Numbered from the stretch's first letter, positions 9,623 through 18,834 are shown. The stretch is 64,000 nt of DNA from Pedobacter sp. Bi126 (GCF_918698245.1 NZ_CAKKMS010000003.1:682001-746000); one strand, 5' to 3'. Numbers and translations: made by a program. Notes: a model not told the origin generated them from the sequence alone.

Positions 9623-9672
9623 AGACATCCGAAGTTTACAAGGGCTTATGGCCAGCAAAACTTTGGATGTCT
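9623..9672 (+). promoter_or_regulatory. 15-bp stem-loop between nadA and the symporter gene
   Basis: AGACATCCGAAGTTT (9623-9637) pairs with AAACTTTGGATGTCT (9658-9672) over 15 positions, with one G-U pair in RNA. The 20-nt loop contains a short GGC/GCC stem. No U-tract follows, so it is not a classical terminator. It may be an attenuator or a processing/stability element for nadA. Confidence 0.5.
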
Positions 9673-9684
9673 AATTTAACATTT

Positions 9685-10914
9685 ATGGAAAAAAACAACA
9701 TCCTTAAAAATTACTCAGGCTTATTATGGCTTTTGGCAGGAATAACTGTTGGAAGTATTGTGGGCTTAATTTTTGGGAAAAGCGTTGAAAGTATAAAACC
9801 ATTGGGCGATATATTTTTAAACCTGTTGTTTACAGCTGTTATTCCATTGGTATTTTTTGCGGTTTCCTCAGCAATTGCGAATATCGATCGGACAAAAAAA
9901 TTGGGAAGATTATTAACCATTATGGTTTTGGTTTTTCTTTCTACAGTATTAATTTCTGCGGTTTTAACCTTGGTTGCTACATGGATTTTTCCTATCCATC
10001 AACAATTAGGAAATACACCTTTACCAACTGAACCTGAAAAAATACAGTCGTTTGGCGAACAAATGACCCAACTTTTAACCGTAGGAGAATTTTTCGAGAT
10101 AGGAAGTAGAAAAAATATGCTGGCACTGATAATTTTTTCGGTATTAGTTGGTTTTTCTACGTTATATGCTGGGAAAGAGGGCGATGGATTTAAGAACTTC
10201 TTGGTATCGGGCAATGAAGTGATGAAAAAACTCATCATTTTGATTATGAAACTTGGCCCAATCGGTTTGGGTGCTTATTTTGCTTATCAGGTTGGGGTTT
10301 TTGGTCCACAGCTTTTTGGAACCTATGCAAAAGCTTTAGGTTTGTACTACGGTGTAGGAGCGTTTTATTTTATCGTTTTTTTCACCTTATATGCTTTTGT
10401 TGCAGGTGGATTTAAAGCGATAAAAGTATTTTGGAAAAATAATATTGTGCCATCGTTAACCTCTATTGGAACCTGTAGCAGTATTGCCACTATTCCGGCA
10501 AATTTAGATGGTGCACGAAAAATGGGCGTACCCGATTACATTACCAATGTGACGATTCCTTTGGGTTCAACCTTGCATAAGGATGGCTCGAGTATTAGTT
10601 CTATTGTTAAAATTGCTGTTGTTTTTGCCATTTTTGGTAAGGATTTAGTACATGTTGATACCATTATTTTGGCACTGGGTATTACTGTTTTAGTGAGTAT
10701 CGTAGAAGGTGGAATACCAAATGGCGGTTATATTGGCGAGCTATTAATGATTTCGGCTTACCAATTACCACCAGAGGCCCTACCACCAGCCATGATTATA
10801 GGAACGCTGGTTGATCCGATGGCTACTTTGTTAAATGCTACCGGTGATAATGTTGCGGCCATGTTAATTGCCAGGTTTACTGAAGGTAAGAATTGGATGG
10901 AAAATATTAAATAA
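9685..10914 (+). CDS. Dicarboxylate/amino acid:cation symporter (DAACS family)
   Basis: Inner-membrane secondary transporter of about 409 aa that would import glutamate, aspartate or C4-dicarboxylates with Na+ or H+. The signatures are the serine-rich hairpin region SIGTCSSIATIPANLDGARKMG, the TM7-type region PLGSTLHKDGSS, and the NATGDNVAAMLIAR motif near the C-terminus. About eight hydrophobic segments are seen. An upstream ATG at 9667 lies inside the right arm of the preceding hairpin, so I favour the ATG at 9685 (MEKNNILKN). Its position after nadA suggests a link to aspartate supply, which is only an inference. Confidence 0.88.
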   Translation: MEKNNILKNYSGLLWLLAGITVGSIVGLIFGKSVESIKPLGDIFLNLLFTAVIPLVFFAVSSAIANIDRTKKLGRLLTIMVLVFLSTVLISAVLTLVATWIFPIHQQLGNTPLPTEPEKIQSFGEQMTQLLTVGEFFEIGSRKNMLALIIFSVLVGFSTLYAGKEGDGFKNFLVSGNEVMKKLIILIMKLGPIGLGAYFAYQVGVFGPQLFGTYAKALGLYYGVGAFYFIVFFTLYAFVAGGFKAIKVFWKNNIVPSLTSIGTCSSIATIPANLDGARKMGVPDYITNVTIPLGSTLHKDGSSISSIVKIAVVFAIFGKDLVHVDTIILALGITVLVSIVEGGIPNGGYIGELLMISAYQLPPEALPPAMIIGTLVDPMATLLNATGDNVAAMLIARFTEGKNWMENIK

Positions 10915-10922
10915 ATAGATCC

Positions 10923-10983
10923 GTCATGCTGAATTTAGTTCAGCATCTTGTTAGTAAGGCTCTGAAACAAGTTCAGAGTGACG
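10923..10983. repeat. Interspersed inverted-repeat element, family B
   Basis: GTCATGCTGAATTTAGTTCA begins the element, and a second hairpin (CTGAAACAAGTTCAG) ends in AGTGACG. Same family as 6488-6565 and 28738-28844. Confidence 0.75.
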
Positions 10984-11027
10984 ATAATTAAAAATAAAAT
11001 AGGGGGCTTCACCCCTAACTATTGCAT

Positions 11028-12068
11028 ATGTTTGAAAATAAAGAGCGTACAGATATTAATGAATTAGGCGAATTTGGGTTAATTAAACACCTAACTACTA
11101 ATTTTAAAATTAAAAACGATTATTCGGTAAAAGGTGTCGGCGATGATGCTGCTGTTTTAGATGCCAAAGGGAAACAGACCTTAATTTCGACTGATTTATT
11201 GTTGGAAGGAATCCATTTTGATTTGGCTTATGTGCCTTTAATGCACTTAGGTTACAAGGCTGTTCAGGTAAATTTGAGTGATATTTATGCCATGAACGGA
11301 AAAGCAAGTCAGATTACAGTTTCGTTGGGCTTGTCGAGCAAATTTCCTTTAGAGGCTGTTGAAGAAATTTATAAGGGAATTGAGCTGGCTTGCAACAAAT
11401 ATAACATTGATTTAATTGGTGGAGATACATCATCGAGCAAGCAAGGCCTGGTAATCAGTATTACGAGTATTGGTTATGCCGATGCAGACAAAGTGGTGTA
11501 CCGAAATGGCGCTCAAGAACATGATTTATTATGTGTTTCTGGCGATTTGGGCGGTGCTTATTTAGGCCTACAGATTTTAGAAAGAGAGAAATTAATCTAC
11601 CTGGAAAACCCACAGATCCAACCAGATTTAGAAGGTAAAGATTATATCATCGAAAGACAATTGAAACCAGAAGCAAGGATGGATATTATTGCACTTTTAG
11701 ATGAAATGAATATAAAACCAACTTCGATGATCGATGTTTCGGATGGTTTAGCTTCAGAAATTTTGCATTTGGCAGAACAATCAGATAAAGGAATGACTAT
11801 TTACGAGGAGAAAATTCCTTTAGATCCCATGACTTATGAAACCGCGCGTGAATTAGGTTTAGACCCAACGGTTTGTGCTTTAAGTGGTGGCGAAGATTAC
11901 GAGTTGTTGTTTACCATTAGTCAGGAGGATTATAAAAAACTGAAACATGATGTAGATATTACCGTGATTGGACATGTTACGGATAAAAACTCGGGTTGTA
12001 AAATGGTTTCTAAATCAGAAAAAGTACACGAGCTGAAGGCTCAGGGTTGGAATGCTTTTAATAAGTAA
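11028..12068 (+). CDS. thiL: Thiamine-monophosphate kinase ThiL
   Basis: Phosphorylates thiamine monophosphate to the active cofactor thiamine diphosphate. About 346 aa, PurM-like fold. Motifs in order: GDDAAVLD (about 39-46), STDLLLEGIHFD (about 54-65), LGGDTSSSKQG (about 136), SMIDVSDGLASEI (about 234) and LSGGEDYELLF (about 287). The ATG at 11028 is used; an earlier in-frame TTG at 11022 is less likely. A small GC hairpin (AGGGG at 11001-11005, ACCCCT at 11011-11016) sits just before the start. No other thiamine genes are adjacent and no TPP riboswitch is seen. Confidence 0.94.
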   Translation: MFENKERTDINELGEFGLIKHLTTNFKIKNDYSVKGVGDDAAVLDAKGKQTLISTDLLLEGIHFDLAYVPLMHLGYKAVQVNLSDIYAMNGKASQITVSLGLSSKFPLEAVEEIYKGIELACNKYNIDLIGGDTSSSKQGLVISITSIGYADADKVVYRNGAQEHDLLCVSGDLGGAYLGLQILEREKLIYLENPQIQPDLEGKDYIIERQLKPEARMDIIALLDEMNIKPTSMIDVSDGLASEILHLAEQSDKGMTIYEEKIPLDPMTYETARELGLDPTVCALSGGEDYELLFTISQEDYKKLKHDVDITVIGHVTDKNSGCKMVSKSEKVHELKAQGWNAFNK

Positions 12069-12077
12069 AAATAGGTC

Positions 12078-12181
12078 GTCATTTCGAGCGGAGTGCAACG
12101 AAGTCGAGAACCCGAAGGCTCAGCGAAGCTAAATCTTAGTAGGCAGATCTCTCCATTCCACTGCGTTTCAGTCGAGATGAC
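12078..12181. repeat. Interspersed inverted-repeat element, family A
   Basis: Begins GTCATTTCGAGCGGAGTG and ends TTTCAGTCGAGATGAC, so the termini are inverted. Closely resembles 14755-14848. Confidence 0.8.
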
Positions 12182-12341
12182 GATTTTACTTTGTAGTCGA
12201 TATTGCTAAGAAATATAAAATGTTCTAAGTGATAACGACTTTTTTCTTTTAGTCGCTTATGTTAGTCTCTAATAGCCATCATTACAACTCTCTATTCATC
12301 AAGAAATAAAAAATCGTCTTAGGTACGTCAAAAAAAAGCAC

Positions 12342-12380
12342 TAACTTTGCAAGTTTTTAGCTATAATTTAGAGCTAAAAA
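12342..12380 (+). other. Isolated -7 box followed by an AT-rich hairpin
   Basis: TAACTTTG (12342-12349) fits the -7 consensus on the plus strand. A stem of TTTTTAGCT (12354-12362) and AGCTAAAAA (12372-12380) follows directly. No plus-strand gene begins here; the next gene is rmuC reading the other way. It could start a short antisense RNA against the rmuC 3' end, or be chance in AT-rich DNA. Confidence 0.25.
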
Positions 12381-12395
12381 ATCAAAGGGATTTGC

Positions 12396-13772
12396 CTAAT
12401 CCTCGTTAAGATCCAAATACTTCGTATCAATCTGTTTGGTGGTTTTTGCGCCTAATTTTTTAATCTTTTCAGAAGTGTTTGTTAAATTTCCCGAACCTAC
12501 CGACAATTTATTAATGGCTTTATCGTAGGCATCCTGACCATTTTTGATGTGTTTGCCAATATTTTCCATATCCGAAATAAAGCCTACAAACTTATCGTAC
12601 ATACTGCCGCTTAAACGGGCAATTTCCATTACATTACGGTTTTGGCGCTCCTGTTTCCACATGCTGGCAATGGTGCGTAAAGTTGCCAAAAGTGTTGATG
12701 GACTTACAATCACTACCCTTCTATCCCAGGCAAAATTGAAAAGTTCAGCATCTTTTTGAACCGCAATGCTGAAAGAAGATTCGATCGGTACAAATAGCAA
12801 AACAAAATCCGGAGAGTTGATTTTATATAAATCCTGGTAATTTTTAGCAGATAGTTCCTGGATGTGGTTCTTAATAGAGGCTAAATGCTGTTTTACATAG
12901 CCTTCACGCTCTTCATCGCTCTCAGCTGATACAGAACGCTCATAAGCAACCAGAGATACCTTAGCGTCAACTACAAGGTGTTTGTTGTCTGGTAGGTCAA
13001 TCACTACATCGGGCTGGTAGCGACCGCCTTCGGCGGATGTATGTGAGGCTTGAATGCGATATTCATGATCGCGTACTAAACCCGAGCGTTCCAAAACTTT
13101 TTCTAAAATCACTTCCCCCCAATTCCCTTGCTTTTTGCTATCGCCTTTTAAAGCTTTGGTTAAATTATTAGCATCTTCCTGAATCTGTTTACTTTGATCC
13201 ATCAATAGTGAAATTACGCCTTTCAGTGTATTTCTTTCATCCGATTCGGCTTTGTAAACCTTTTCTACTTTATCTTCAAAAGCCTTAATATTTTCTTTCA
13301 AAGGATTTAAGATGATATCCAAATTAGTTCGGTTCTGCTCAATAAACTTGCTCGATTTTTCCTCCAGGATTTTATTGGCAATTAATTCAAAGTCTTTGTT
13401 TAATTTTTCTTGCGACTGCTCAAAACTTAGCTTCTGTTCGGCAAGTTTTTCTTTTTCGGCCAGGTAAAAAGACCTGGTACTTTCCAATTCTCGGTTGGCA
13501 TCGGCAAGCCGGTCGCGCTCAGCCTGCAATTCATCAATTAGGCGTTGCTGTTCCTGTTTAAGTAGCGTAGTAATGTGCTCTTTTTCGGCAGATAAATTAG
13601 AAACACGTTCGTCGGCTTTGGCCAGGCTGATTTTTAACGATTCATTTTCACTTTTTGTTCTTTCGAAGTCTTCCGCCGAAATAATAGAAAGAGCAGCCTG
13701 TGGTTTCTTCAATAATAAAATAACCAGAACTATTAAAATAACGATTAGTAAAGCAATACCCGCAATCTCCAT
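12396..13772 (-). CDS. rmuC: DNA recombination protein RmuC
   Basis: 458 aa. A single N-terminal membrane segment (about residues 4-22) is followed by a long coiled coil (about 30-150) and then the RmuC domain (about 160-410). That domain has the family stretch KGDSKKQGNWGEVILEKVLERSGL and a PD-(D/E)XK nuclease-like core with YQPDVVIDLPDNKHLVVDAKVS. RmuC limits inversions at short inverted repeats in E. coli, and related proteins act in anti-phage or DNA-quality systems. The gene stands alone. No intrinsic terminator is obvious. Confidence 0.9.
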   Translation of the reverse strand: MEIAGIALLIVILIVLVILLLKKPQAALSIISAEDFERTKSENESLKISLAKADERVSNLSAEKEHITTLLKQEQQRLIDELQAERDRLADANRELESTRSFYLAEKEKLAEQKLSFEQSQEKLNKDFELIANKILEEKSSKFIEQNRTNLDIILNPLKENIKAFEDKVEKVYKAESDERNTLKGVISLLMDQSKQIQEDANNLTKALKGDSKKQGNWGEVILEKVLERSGLVRDHEYRIQASHTSAEGGRYQPDVVIDLPDNKHLVVDAKVSLVAYERSVSAESDEEREGYVKQHLASIKNHIQELSAKNYQDLYKINSPDFVLLFVPIESSFSIAVQKDAELFNFAWDRRVVIVSPSTLLATLRTIASMWKQERQNRNVMEIARLSGSMYDKFVGFISDMENIGKHIKNGQDAYDKAINKLSVGSGNLTNTSEKIKKLGAKTTKQIDTKYLDLNED

Positions 13773-13890
13773 AATGATAAAAATTTTAGCAAAAATGAAG
13801 ATTTAAAATAGATATACCAAAAAATTTTAGTTTTTGTGAACGGAAAATAACGGAAAAAAATTTCTATAATTGGATATTAGTATTTTATAA

Positions 13891-14730
13891 ATGAATGCAT
13901 TAACAGTCCTCATATCCTGCCCCGATCAAGTTGGTTTAGTTACAAATATTACGCGTGTGCTGGCTGCACACCAATTGAATATTATCGCCATGCGCGAGTT
14001 TGTAGACGAAGCCAATAAATCGTTTTTTACCCGTATTGCCTGTACTGGAAACCTGGAGGATGCAGAAAAATTAAAAGAAAAACTTTTAGAAAACCTGCCA
14101 AATGCTGCTGAAGTAAATTTAATTACCCAACAGGAAAAACAGATTGCTGTTTTGGTAACCAAGGAGTATCATTGCCTGGCAGAAATACTGATCAAAAACC
14201 AATTCAAAACTTTAGGTGCCAACGTACAATGTGTAATAGGCAATTACGAAAGCCTGAGAGATTTTACCGAAAAATTGGGTATTCCTTATTTTTATGTCGA
14301 TCATTCCAATAAAGATAAAAGTGAATTTGAGGCTGAAGTTAAAGCTATTATCAACCGGTTTGAGGTAGACTATTTAGTGTTGGCTAAATTTATGAGAATC
14401 CTTTCTGCCGATTTTGTAAAAGAATATGCAGGTAAAATCATCAATATCCATCATTCATTTTTACCGGCTTTTATTGGTGCCAACCCCTATCGCCAGGCTT
14501 TTGAACGCGGTGTAAAAATTATTGGTGCCACCGCCCATTTTGTTACCGATAACCTCGATGAAGGCCCGATTATTACGCAACATACCAATCACGTAGATCA
14601 TAATTTCGGAGTGAAAGAAATGGTTCGGGCAGGAAAAGAAATAGAGAAAAAGGTACTGTTAGAAGCTTTAGAACTTATTTTCGAAGACCGCGTTTTTGTG
14701 AGTGGGAATAAGACGATTGTGTTTAAGTAA
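13891..14730 (+). CDS. purU: Formyltetrahydrofolate deformylase PurU
   Basis: Hydrolyses 10-formyl-THF to THF and formate, balancing the one-carbon pool and supplying formate for purine synthesis. 279 aa with an N-terminal ACT domain (about 1-80, ISCPDQVGLVTNITRVL) and a C-terminal formyltransferase domain. The active-site segment IINIHHSFLPAFIGANPY (about 188-205) holds the Asn and His. DNLDEGPIITQ (about 227-237) holds the catalytic Asp. It is divergent from rmuC with about 118 bp between them and is followed by a family A repeat. Confidence 0.95.
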   Translation: MNALTVLISCPDQVGLVTNITRVLAAHQLNIIAMREFVDEANKSFFTRIACTGNLEDAEKLKEKLLENLPNAAEVNLITQQEKQIAVLVTKEYHCLAEILIKNQFKTLGANVQCVIGNYESLRDFTEKLGIPYFYVDHSNKDKSEFEAEVKAIINRFEVDYLVLAKFMRILSADFVKEYAGKIINIHHSFLPAFIGANPYRQAFERGVKIIGATAHFVTDNLDEGPIITQHTNHVDHNFGVKEMVRAGKEIEKKVLLEALELIFEDRVFVSGNKTIVFK

Positions 14731-14754
14731 CTGATATGCGTTATTCCACAAATC

Positions 14755-14848
14755 GTCATTTCGAGCGGAGTGCAACGAAGTCGAGAAATCTGTATAGGTA
14801 GATCTTTCTCCCGATTTAACGTCGGGATTGTGCTTCAGTCGAGATGAC
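14755..14848. repeat. Interspersed inverted-repeat element, family A
   Basis: Begins GTCATTTCGAGCGGAGTG, like the copy at 12078, and ends CTTCAGTCGAGATGAC. An internal hairpin CCCGATTTAACGTCGGG differs from the other copies, which suggests that loops evolve faster than ends. Confidence 0.8.
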
Positions 14849-14931
14849 GTAACTGTTAGAAGGATCTTTTAAATTAAAACCAACTCAGCGTGCTTTGTGG
14901 TTTTTTCTCTGTGTTCTTTGTGGTAAAAAAA

Positions 14932-16068
14932 CTATAAGCTTTTCAGCAGCAGATTCGCCGCATCTTCTCCTGTTTGCGCACCAATTGCTATGCCCATGCC
15001 ATTGCACCGCGTAGCACAAAAGATATTTGGCTTAATCTCTTCTACAAGTGGTTCCAGAATTTTTCCAAAAGCCATAATACCGCTCCATCGATAATCGATT
15101 TCATAATTAACTTTAGGGAGGATTACATTTTTTAATAAATCTTCCAACGCTAGCTGAACTGCCTCAGTTTGGCCAAATTCGGTGGTTTCTTCGGCTTTAA
15201 AATCGATATTTCTGCCACCGCCCAATAAAACTCTATTGTTTATATTTCTGAAATAATAATAACCTTTATCGTAATGGAAGGTGCCTGCTATTTTTAGTGC
15301 CTTAATGGGTTTGGTAATTAAAACCTGACCACGGCCAGGACTAATATCAACATCGGGCAATAAGTCTTTTACGAAGGCATTGGTGGTTACAATTAGCCGT
15401 TTACAGAAAAAGCTTCCATTTTTGGTTAACAATTGTGTACCCTCGTTTTCTTGCTGAATCTGGTCTACTGCACAATTATTAAATATGCTAACGCCGAGTT
15501 TTTGTGCATATTGAATTAAAGCAAACATCATTTTACCACTATCAATCTGTGCTTCGTACCGGTTTTCGATTAAAGTTCTGATACCTTCAAAACCAAAGGA
15601 AGTAATTTTTTTATTGGCAAGGCCAAAGGCGTTGGCACCAACAATATCGTTAATGAGACGGTTATAATGTTCAATTTTGGATACACATGTGTCGGCCAGA
15701 AAAATGTCATCATTTTTAAATAATTCGTATCCTCCTAAACATTGGTAATCAATGGTTTTATCGCTTAATAAATTGCGCAGTTTAAGGAGGCCCTTCCAGC
15801 GTTTTTCTATAAGGAGTGCTAGGCCATTTAAGCCAGCACATTCTTCTTGCTCAATCAGTTCAGAAATACTACCGAAGCATGCAAAACCCGCATTTTTGGT
15901 GCTGGCACCTGTTGGTAAAAAGCCCCTTTCGAGGATTGCAATTTTTAAAGTTGGAGCGGTTTTTTTAAGTTGGATAGCAGCATTTAAACCAACAATTCCA
16001 CTACCGATAACAATAGTATCATAAGTAAAAAACGACTCCTTCTCCCAATATGAAAACGCTGTTGGCAT
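14932..16068 (-). CDS. FAD-dependent oxidoreductase (DAO family)
   Basis: 378 aa. The N-terminal dinucleotide-binding motif DTIVIGSGIVGLNAAIQL (about 18-35) is followed by ERGFLPTGASTKNAGFACFGS, the DAO-type FAD site. The C-terminal RCNGMGIAIGAQTGEDAANL closes the FAD fold. DAO enzymes oxidise amines, amino acids or glycerol-3-phosphate; the substrate cannot be told from sequence. It ends shortly after the family A repeat and is divergent from the zinc peptidase gene by about 60 bp. Confidence 0.85.
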   Translation of the reverse strand: MPTAFSYWEKESFFTYDTIVIGSGIVGLNAAIQLKKTAPTLKIAILERGFLPTGASTKNAGFACFGSISELIEQEECAGLNGLALLIEKRWKGLLKLRNLLSDKTIDYQCLGGYELFKNDDIFLADTCVSKIEHYNRLINDIVGANAFGLANKKITSFGFEGIRTLIENRYEAQIDSGKMMFALIQYAQKLGVSIFNNCAVDQIQQENEGTQLLTKNGSFFCKRLIVTTNAFVKDLLPDVDISPGRGQVLITKPIKALKIAGTFHYDKGYYYFRNINNRVLLGGGRNIDFKAEETTEFGQTEAVQLALEDLLKNVILPKVNYEIDYRWSGIMAFGKILEPLVEEIKPNIFCATRCNGMGIAIGAQTGEDAANLLLKSL

Positions 16069-16130
16069 AGTATAAATGTACCATTTTTTAACGCTTAAAT
16101 AATATGGGAACGCTTTTTGATATATGTTAA

Positions 16131-16847
16131 ATGAAAAACATACAGAAGAAAATGGGAGTTTATTTAATATTAATCATCCCGGTATTATTGCTGAGCATGT
16201 TTGTACAATGGCGATTTAGAAATAAGTTTTCTAAGTATGCCGAAATGCAACTTAGCTCAGGTTTATCGGGCAAAGAGGTAGCAGAAAGAATGCTACATGA
16301 TAATGGGATATACGACGTGAAGGTGATGAGTACCGAAGGACAACTAACAGATCATTACAATCCAACAGATAAGACCGTTAATTTAAGTACAGATGTATAT
16401 TATAGCCGAAGCGTAGCTGCCGCGGCTGTAGCGGCCCACGAATGTGGACATGCGGTACAACAGGCGAAATCGTATAACTGGCTTAATTTAAGAAGCAGTA
16501 TGGTTCCGGTGGTAAGTATATCATCTAATCTTTTACAGTGGGTATTATTAATTGGTGTATTGTTAATAGGCTTTACCGGAAATCCAATTGTTTTGGCAAT
16601 TGGCGTGGTAGGTTTAGCACTGGTAACCATATTTAGTATCATTACCCTACCAGTCGAATTTGATGCCAGTAACCGCGCATTGGCCTGGCTAAAAAATAAT
16701 AATGGTGTAATGCAAACACAAGAGGAAAATGCGCAGGCTAAAGATGCGCTTTGGTGGGCAGCCATGACTTATGTGGTAGCCGCTGTTGGTGCATTAGCCA
16801 ATTTATTGTATTACGCATCAATGCTTTTTGGAAGAAGCAGAGATTAA
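16131..16847 (+). CDS. Membrane zinc metallopeptidase, YugP family
   Basis: 238 aa membrane protein. An N-terminal hydrophobic segment is followed by the zinc motif HECGH (AAHECGHAVQ, about residues 103-107). Two central membrane segments lie at about 128-170, and LPVEFDASNRAL (about 178-189) follows the typical family layout. A last hydrophobic stretch ends the protein. YugP-like proteins are putative membrane proteases of unknown substrate. A second ATG seven codons in (MGVYLILIIPV) is an alternative start matching many homologues. A terminator follows at 16875. Confidence 0.88.
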   Translation: MKNIQKKMGVYLILIIPVLLLSMFVQWRFRNKFSKYAEMQLSSGLSGKEVAERMLHDNGIYDVKVMSTEGQLTDHYNPTDKTVNLSTDVYYSRSVAAAAVAAHECGHAVQQAKSYNWLNLRSSMVPVVSISSNLLQWVLLIGVLLIGFTGNPIVLAIGVVGLALVTIFSIITLPVEFDASNRALAWLKNNNGVMQTQEENAQAKDALWWAAMTYVVAAVGALANLLYYASMLFGRSRD

Positions 16848-16874
16848 AGAGATATCTAATTATGAAAAGCACAG

Positions 16875-16904
16875 AACGGCCGGGTAATCCTGGCCGTTTT
16901 TGGT
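16875..16904 (+). terminator. Rho-independent terminator after the YugP-like gene
   Basis: AACGGCC (16875-16881) pairs with GGCCGTT (16892-16898), with an inner GG/CC extension, followed by TTTTTGG. Confidence 0.75.
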
Positions 16905-17360
16905 TTATAGAACTGTTCCTTTCCAACAGAAATAATTGAGCGTTTTTTGGAAAGTAATTTTGTGGTAAATGGGGAAGTTCCGGTCCTGCTTTTTGTTACG
17001 CCGATGAAGAATCGGGCTTCACGTCAATCAGGTTCAGGTGGCGAAGTTAGCTGTACTATTTGGGGTTGCAGGGTGCGCAAAAATTTGTAGGCATCATGCT
17101 GTAAACCTTTAATAGTTGCAGCAAAACTGCGGTTTAAACCTGATTGCAGCGGCAGCTCCCGATTGAAAAGAGGGACTATAGCAGAAAGCAGGAATAACCT
17201 AAAAACGAAACACTGAAATTGCTTTTCTAAAAAATAGAGAAGAGATTGGTTGCCGTTTACACCCTGGGGGACAGACCTATAACGTAACTCGATTCAGAGA
17301 TTTCTACATTTCGCTTCACTACGGTCGAAATGACGATTTGTGGCAGGATGGAATTAAGGA
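16905..17360. repeat. Non-coding gap with degraded repeat elements
   Basis: No credible ORF. It contains several small palindromes: CCGATGAAGAATCGG at 17001-17015, a GCAG/CTGC hairpin around 17117-17130, and GGTTTAAACC just after it. A half copy of the family A repeat lies at 17290-17334. The 15-mer at 17001-17015 recurs inverted at 33648-33662. I read this as eroded intergenic repeats, not an RNA gene. Confidence 0.5.
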
Positions 17361-17747
17361 TTAATTTAATTTATAAGGAGCGATTAACTGAAATTCTGGA
17401 ATATCAACCTCGAATTCAGATCCATCTATATCACGTTTCATTAAGTATGCACCCTTCATGCTGCCCATGTCGGTTTTTAAATTACATCCTGAAACATATA
17501 CATGTGTTTCGCCAGGTTGAATAATAGGCTGTAAACCAACAACGCCCTCACCTTCTACTTCTCTGCGGCTACTGTTCGAATCGAAAATAAACCACTGGCG
17601 GCGCATTAATTGAACAGCATAATCAGAAAGATTAGAAATTTCTACGCGATAAGCGAACATATAATGCTCGTTGGCCGGATTTGAATATTCTGGCTGGTAC
17701 ACTGTTTCTACTGAAACCTTAACACCGTCTGTAATAGCTGTAACCAT
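17361..17747 (-). CDS. apaG: ApaG family protein
   Basis: 128 aa single-domain protein with an immunoglobulin/fibronectin III-like fold. Family stretches visible are VKVSVETVYQPEYS (about 9-22), FAYRVEISNLSDYAVQLMRRQWFI (about 30-53) and the glycine-rich GEGVVGLQPIIQPGE (about 63-77). Historically linked to Co2+/Mg2+ tolerance; the biochemical role is not settled. It lies 36 bp downstream of dusB on the same strand and is probably co-transcribed with it. Confidence 0.93.
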   Translation of the reverse strand: MVTAITDGVKVSVETVYQPEYSNPANEHYMFAYRVEISNLSDYAVQLMRRQWFIFDSNSSRREVEGEGVVGLQPIIQPGETHVYVSGCNLKTDMGSMKGAYLMKRDIDGSEFEVDIPEFQLIAPYKLN

Positions 17748-17783
17748 GATGATTTACGAATGTATAAAAAAACCTTTCAAAAA

Positions 17784-18791
17784 TCAAGCCAGTACTTTAG
17801 TGGCATCGTAGTCGGCAAATTTTTCTGCCACTTCTTCTAAAATACTGTAAATGTTGTTGATATCTGGCTCGGCCACCAAACGCATACGGTAAGGTTTGAA
17901 ATCTGGCAGGCCTTTAAAATAGTTTGCATAATGGCGGCGCATTTCGAAAATTCCGGTTTTAGGGCCTTTCCATTCTAATGATTTATCTAAATGTGTACGG
18001 CAAACTTCAATACGCTCTTCAATAGTTGGTCCGGCAAGGTGTTCGCCCGTTTTAAAAAAATGTTTTACCTCGCGAAAAATCCATGGATAACCGATTGCTG
18101 CACGGCCGATCATAATGCCATCTATCTCATATTCCATACGCCAGGCCGCAGCTTTTTCTGGGCTATCTACATCGCCATTGCCAAAAATCGGTATTTTGAT
18201 GCGTGGATTGCGTTTAATCTCCCGGATAAGCGACCAATCGGCCTCGCCTTTATATAACTGTGCTCTTGTTCTGCCATGAATGGTAAGTGCCTGAATACCC
18301 ACGTCCTGAAGGCGCTCGGCCACTTCGTAAACATTTTTGGTATTATCATCCCAACCAAGACGGGTTTTAACGGTAACGGGCAAATGTGAAGCTTTAACAA
18401 CAGCTTCGGTCATTTTTACCATTTTATCAATATCCTGTAAAAGGCTAGAACCCGCACCTTTACATACTACGTTTTTAACCGGACAGCCATAATTGATGTC
18501 AACCAGATCAGGTCCTGCTGCTGAGGCAATTTCTGAGGCTTCGCGCATGTGCTCGATATCGCCACCAAAAATCTGGATGCCAATTGGCCTTTCGTATTCG
18601 AAAATATCAAGCTTTTGTAAGCTTTTTGCAGCATCGCGGATTAAACCTTCCGAAGAAATAAACTCTGTGTACATCATATCGGCCCCGTTTTTTTTGCACA
18701 CATAACGGAACGGCGGATCACTCACGTCCTCCATTGGAGCCAGTAATAAAGGGAACTCACCTAAATCTATATTTCCTATCTTAACAGACAT
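17784..18791 (-). CDS. dusB: tRNA-dihydrouridine synthase, DusB type
   Basis: FMN enzyme that reduces uridine to dihydrouridine in the tRNA D-loop. 335 aa, TIM barrel plus C-terminal helical tRNA-binding domain. The N-terminal LLAPMEDVSDPPFR contacts FMN. VDINYGCPVKNVVCKGAGSS carries the catalytic Cys (about residue 106). VKTRLGWD, HGRTRAQLYKGEADW and GIMIGRAAIGYPWIF are further family motifs. A -7 box lies at 18821-18828 on the minus strand, about 30 nt before the ATG. First gene of a likely dusB-apaG unit. Confidence 0.94.
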   Translation of the reverse strand: MSVKIGNIDLGEFPLLLAPMEDVSDPPFRYVCKKNGADMMYTEFISSEGLIRDAAKSLQKLDIFEYERPIGIQIFGGDIEHMREASEIASAAGPDLVDINYGCPVKNVVCKGAGSSLLQDIDKMVKMTEAVVKASHLPVTVKTRLGWDDNTKNVYEVAERLQDVGIQALTIHGRTRAQLYKGEADWSLIREIKRNPRIKIPIFGNGDVDSPEKAAAWRMEYEIDGIMIGRAAIGYPWIFREVKHFFKTGEHLAGPTIEERIEVCRTHLDKSLEWKGPKTGIFEMRRHYANYFKGLPDFKPYRMRLVAEPDINNIYSILEEVAEKFADYDATKVLA

Positions 18792-18820
18792 TTTCTATCT
18801 TCAACGATTAATAAAACATA

Positions 18821-18828
18821 CAAAGGTA
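18821..18828 (-). promoter_or_regulatory. -7 box for dusB
   Basis: CAAAGGTA on the plus strand reads TACCTTTG on the minus strand, matching TAnnTTTG. It is 29 nt before the dusB start codon. It also lies 6 nt before the start of the divergent CPBP gene. Confidence 0.5.
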
Positions 18829-18834
18829 CAAATA

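Noticed and set aside
11001..11016. TPP riboswitch before thiL
   Set aside because: Only a 5-bp GC hairpin is present; none of the conserved THI-box segments are seen.
16905..17360. Non-coding RNA gene between the YugP-like gene and apaG
   Set aside because: The stems are short and unconnected and one 15-mer recurs elsewhere in inverted form, so eroded repeats explain it better.
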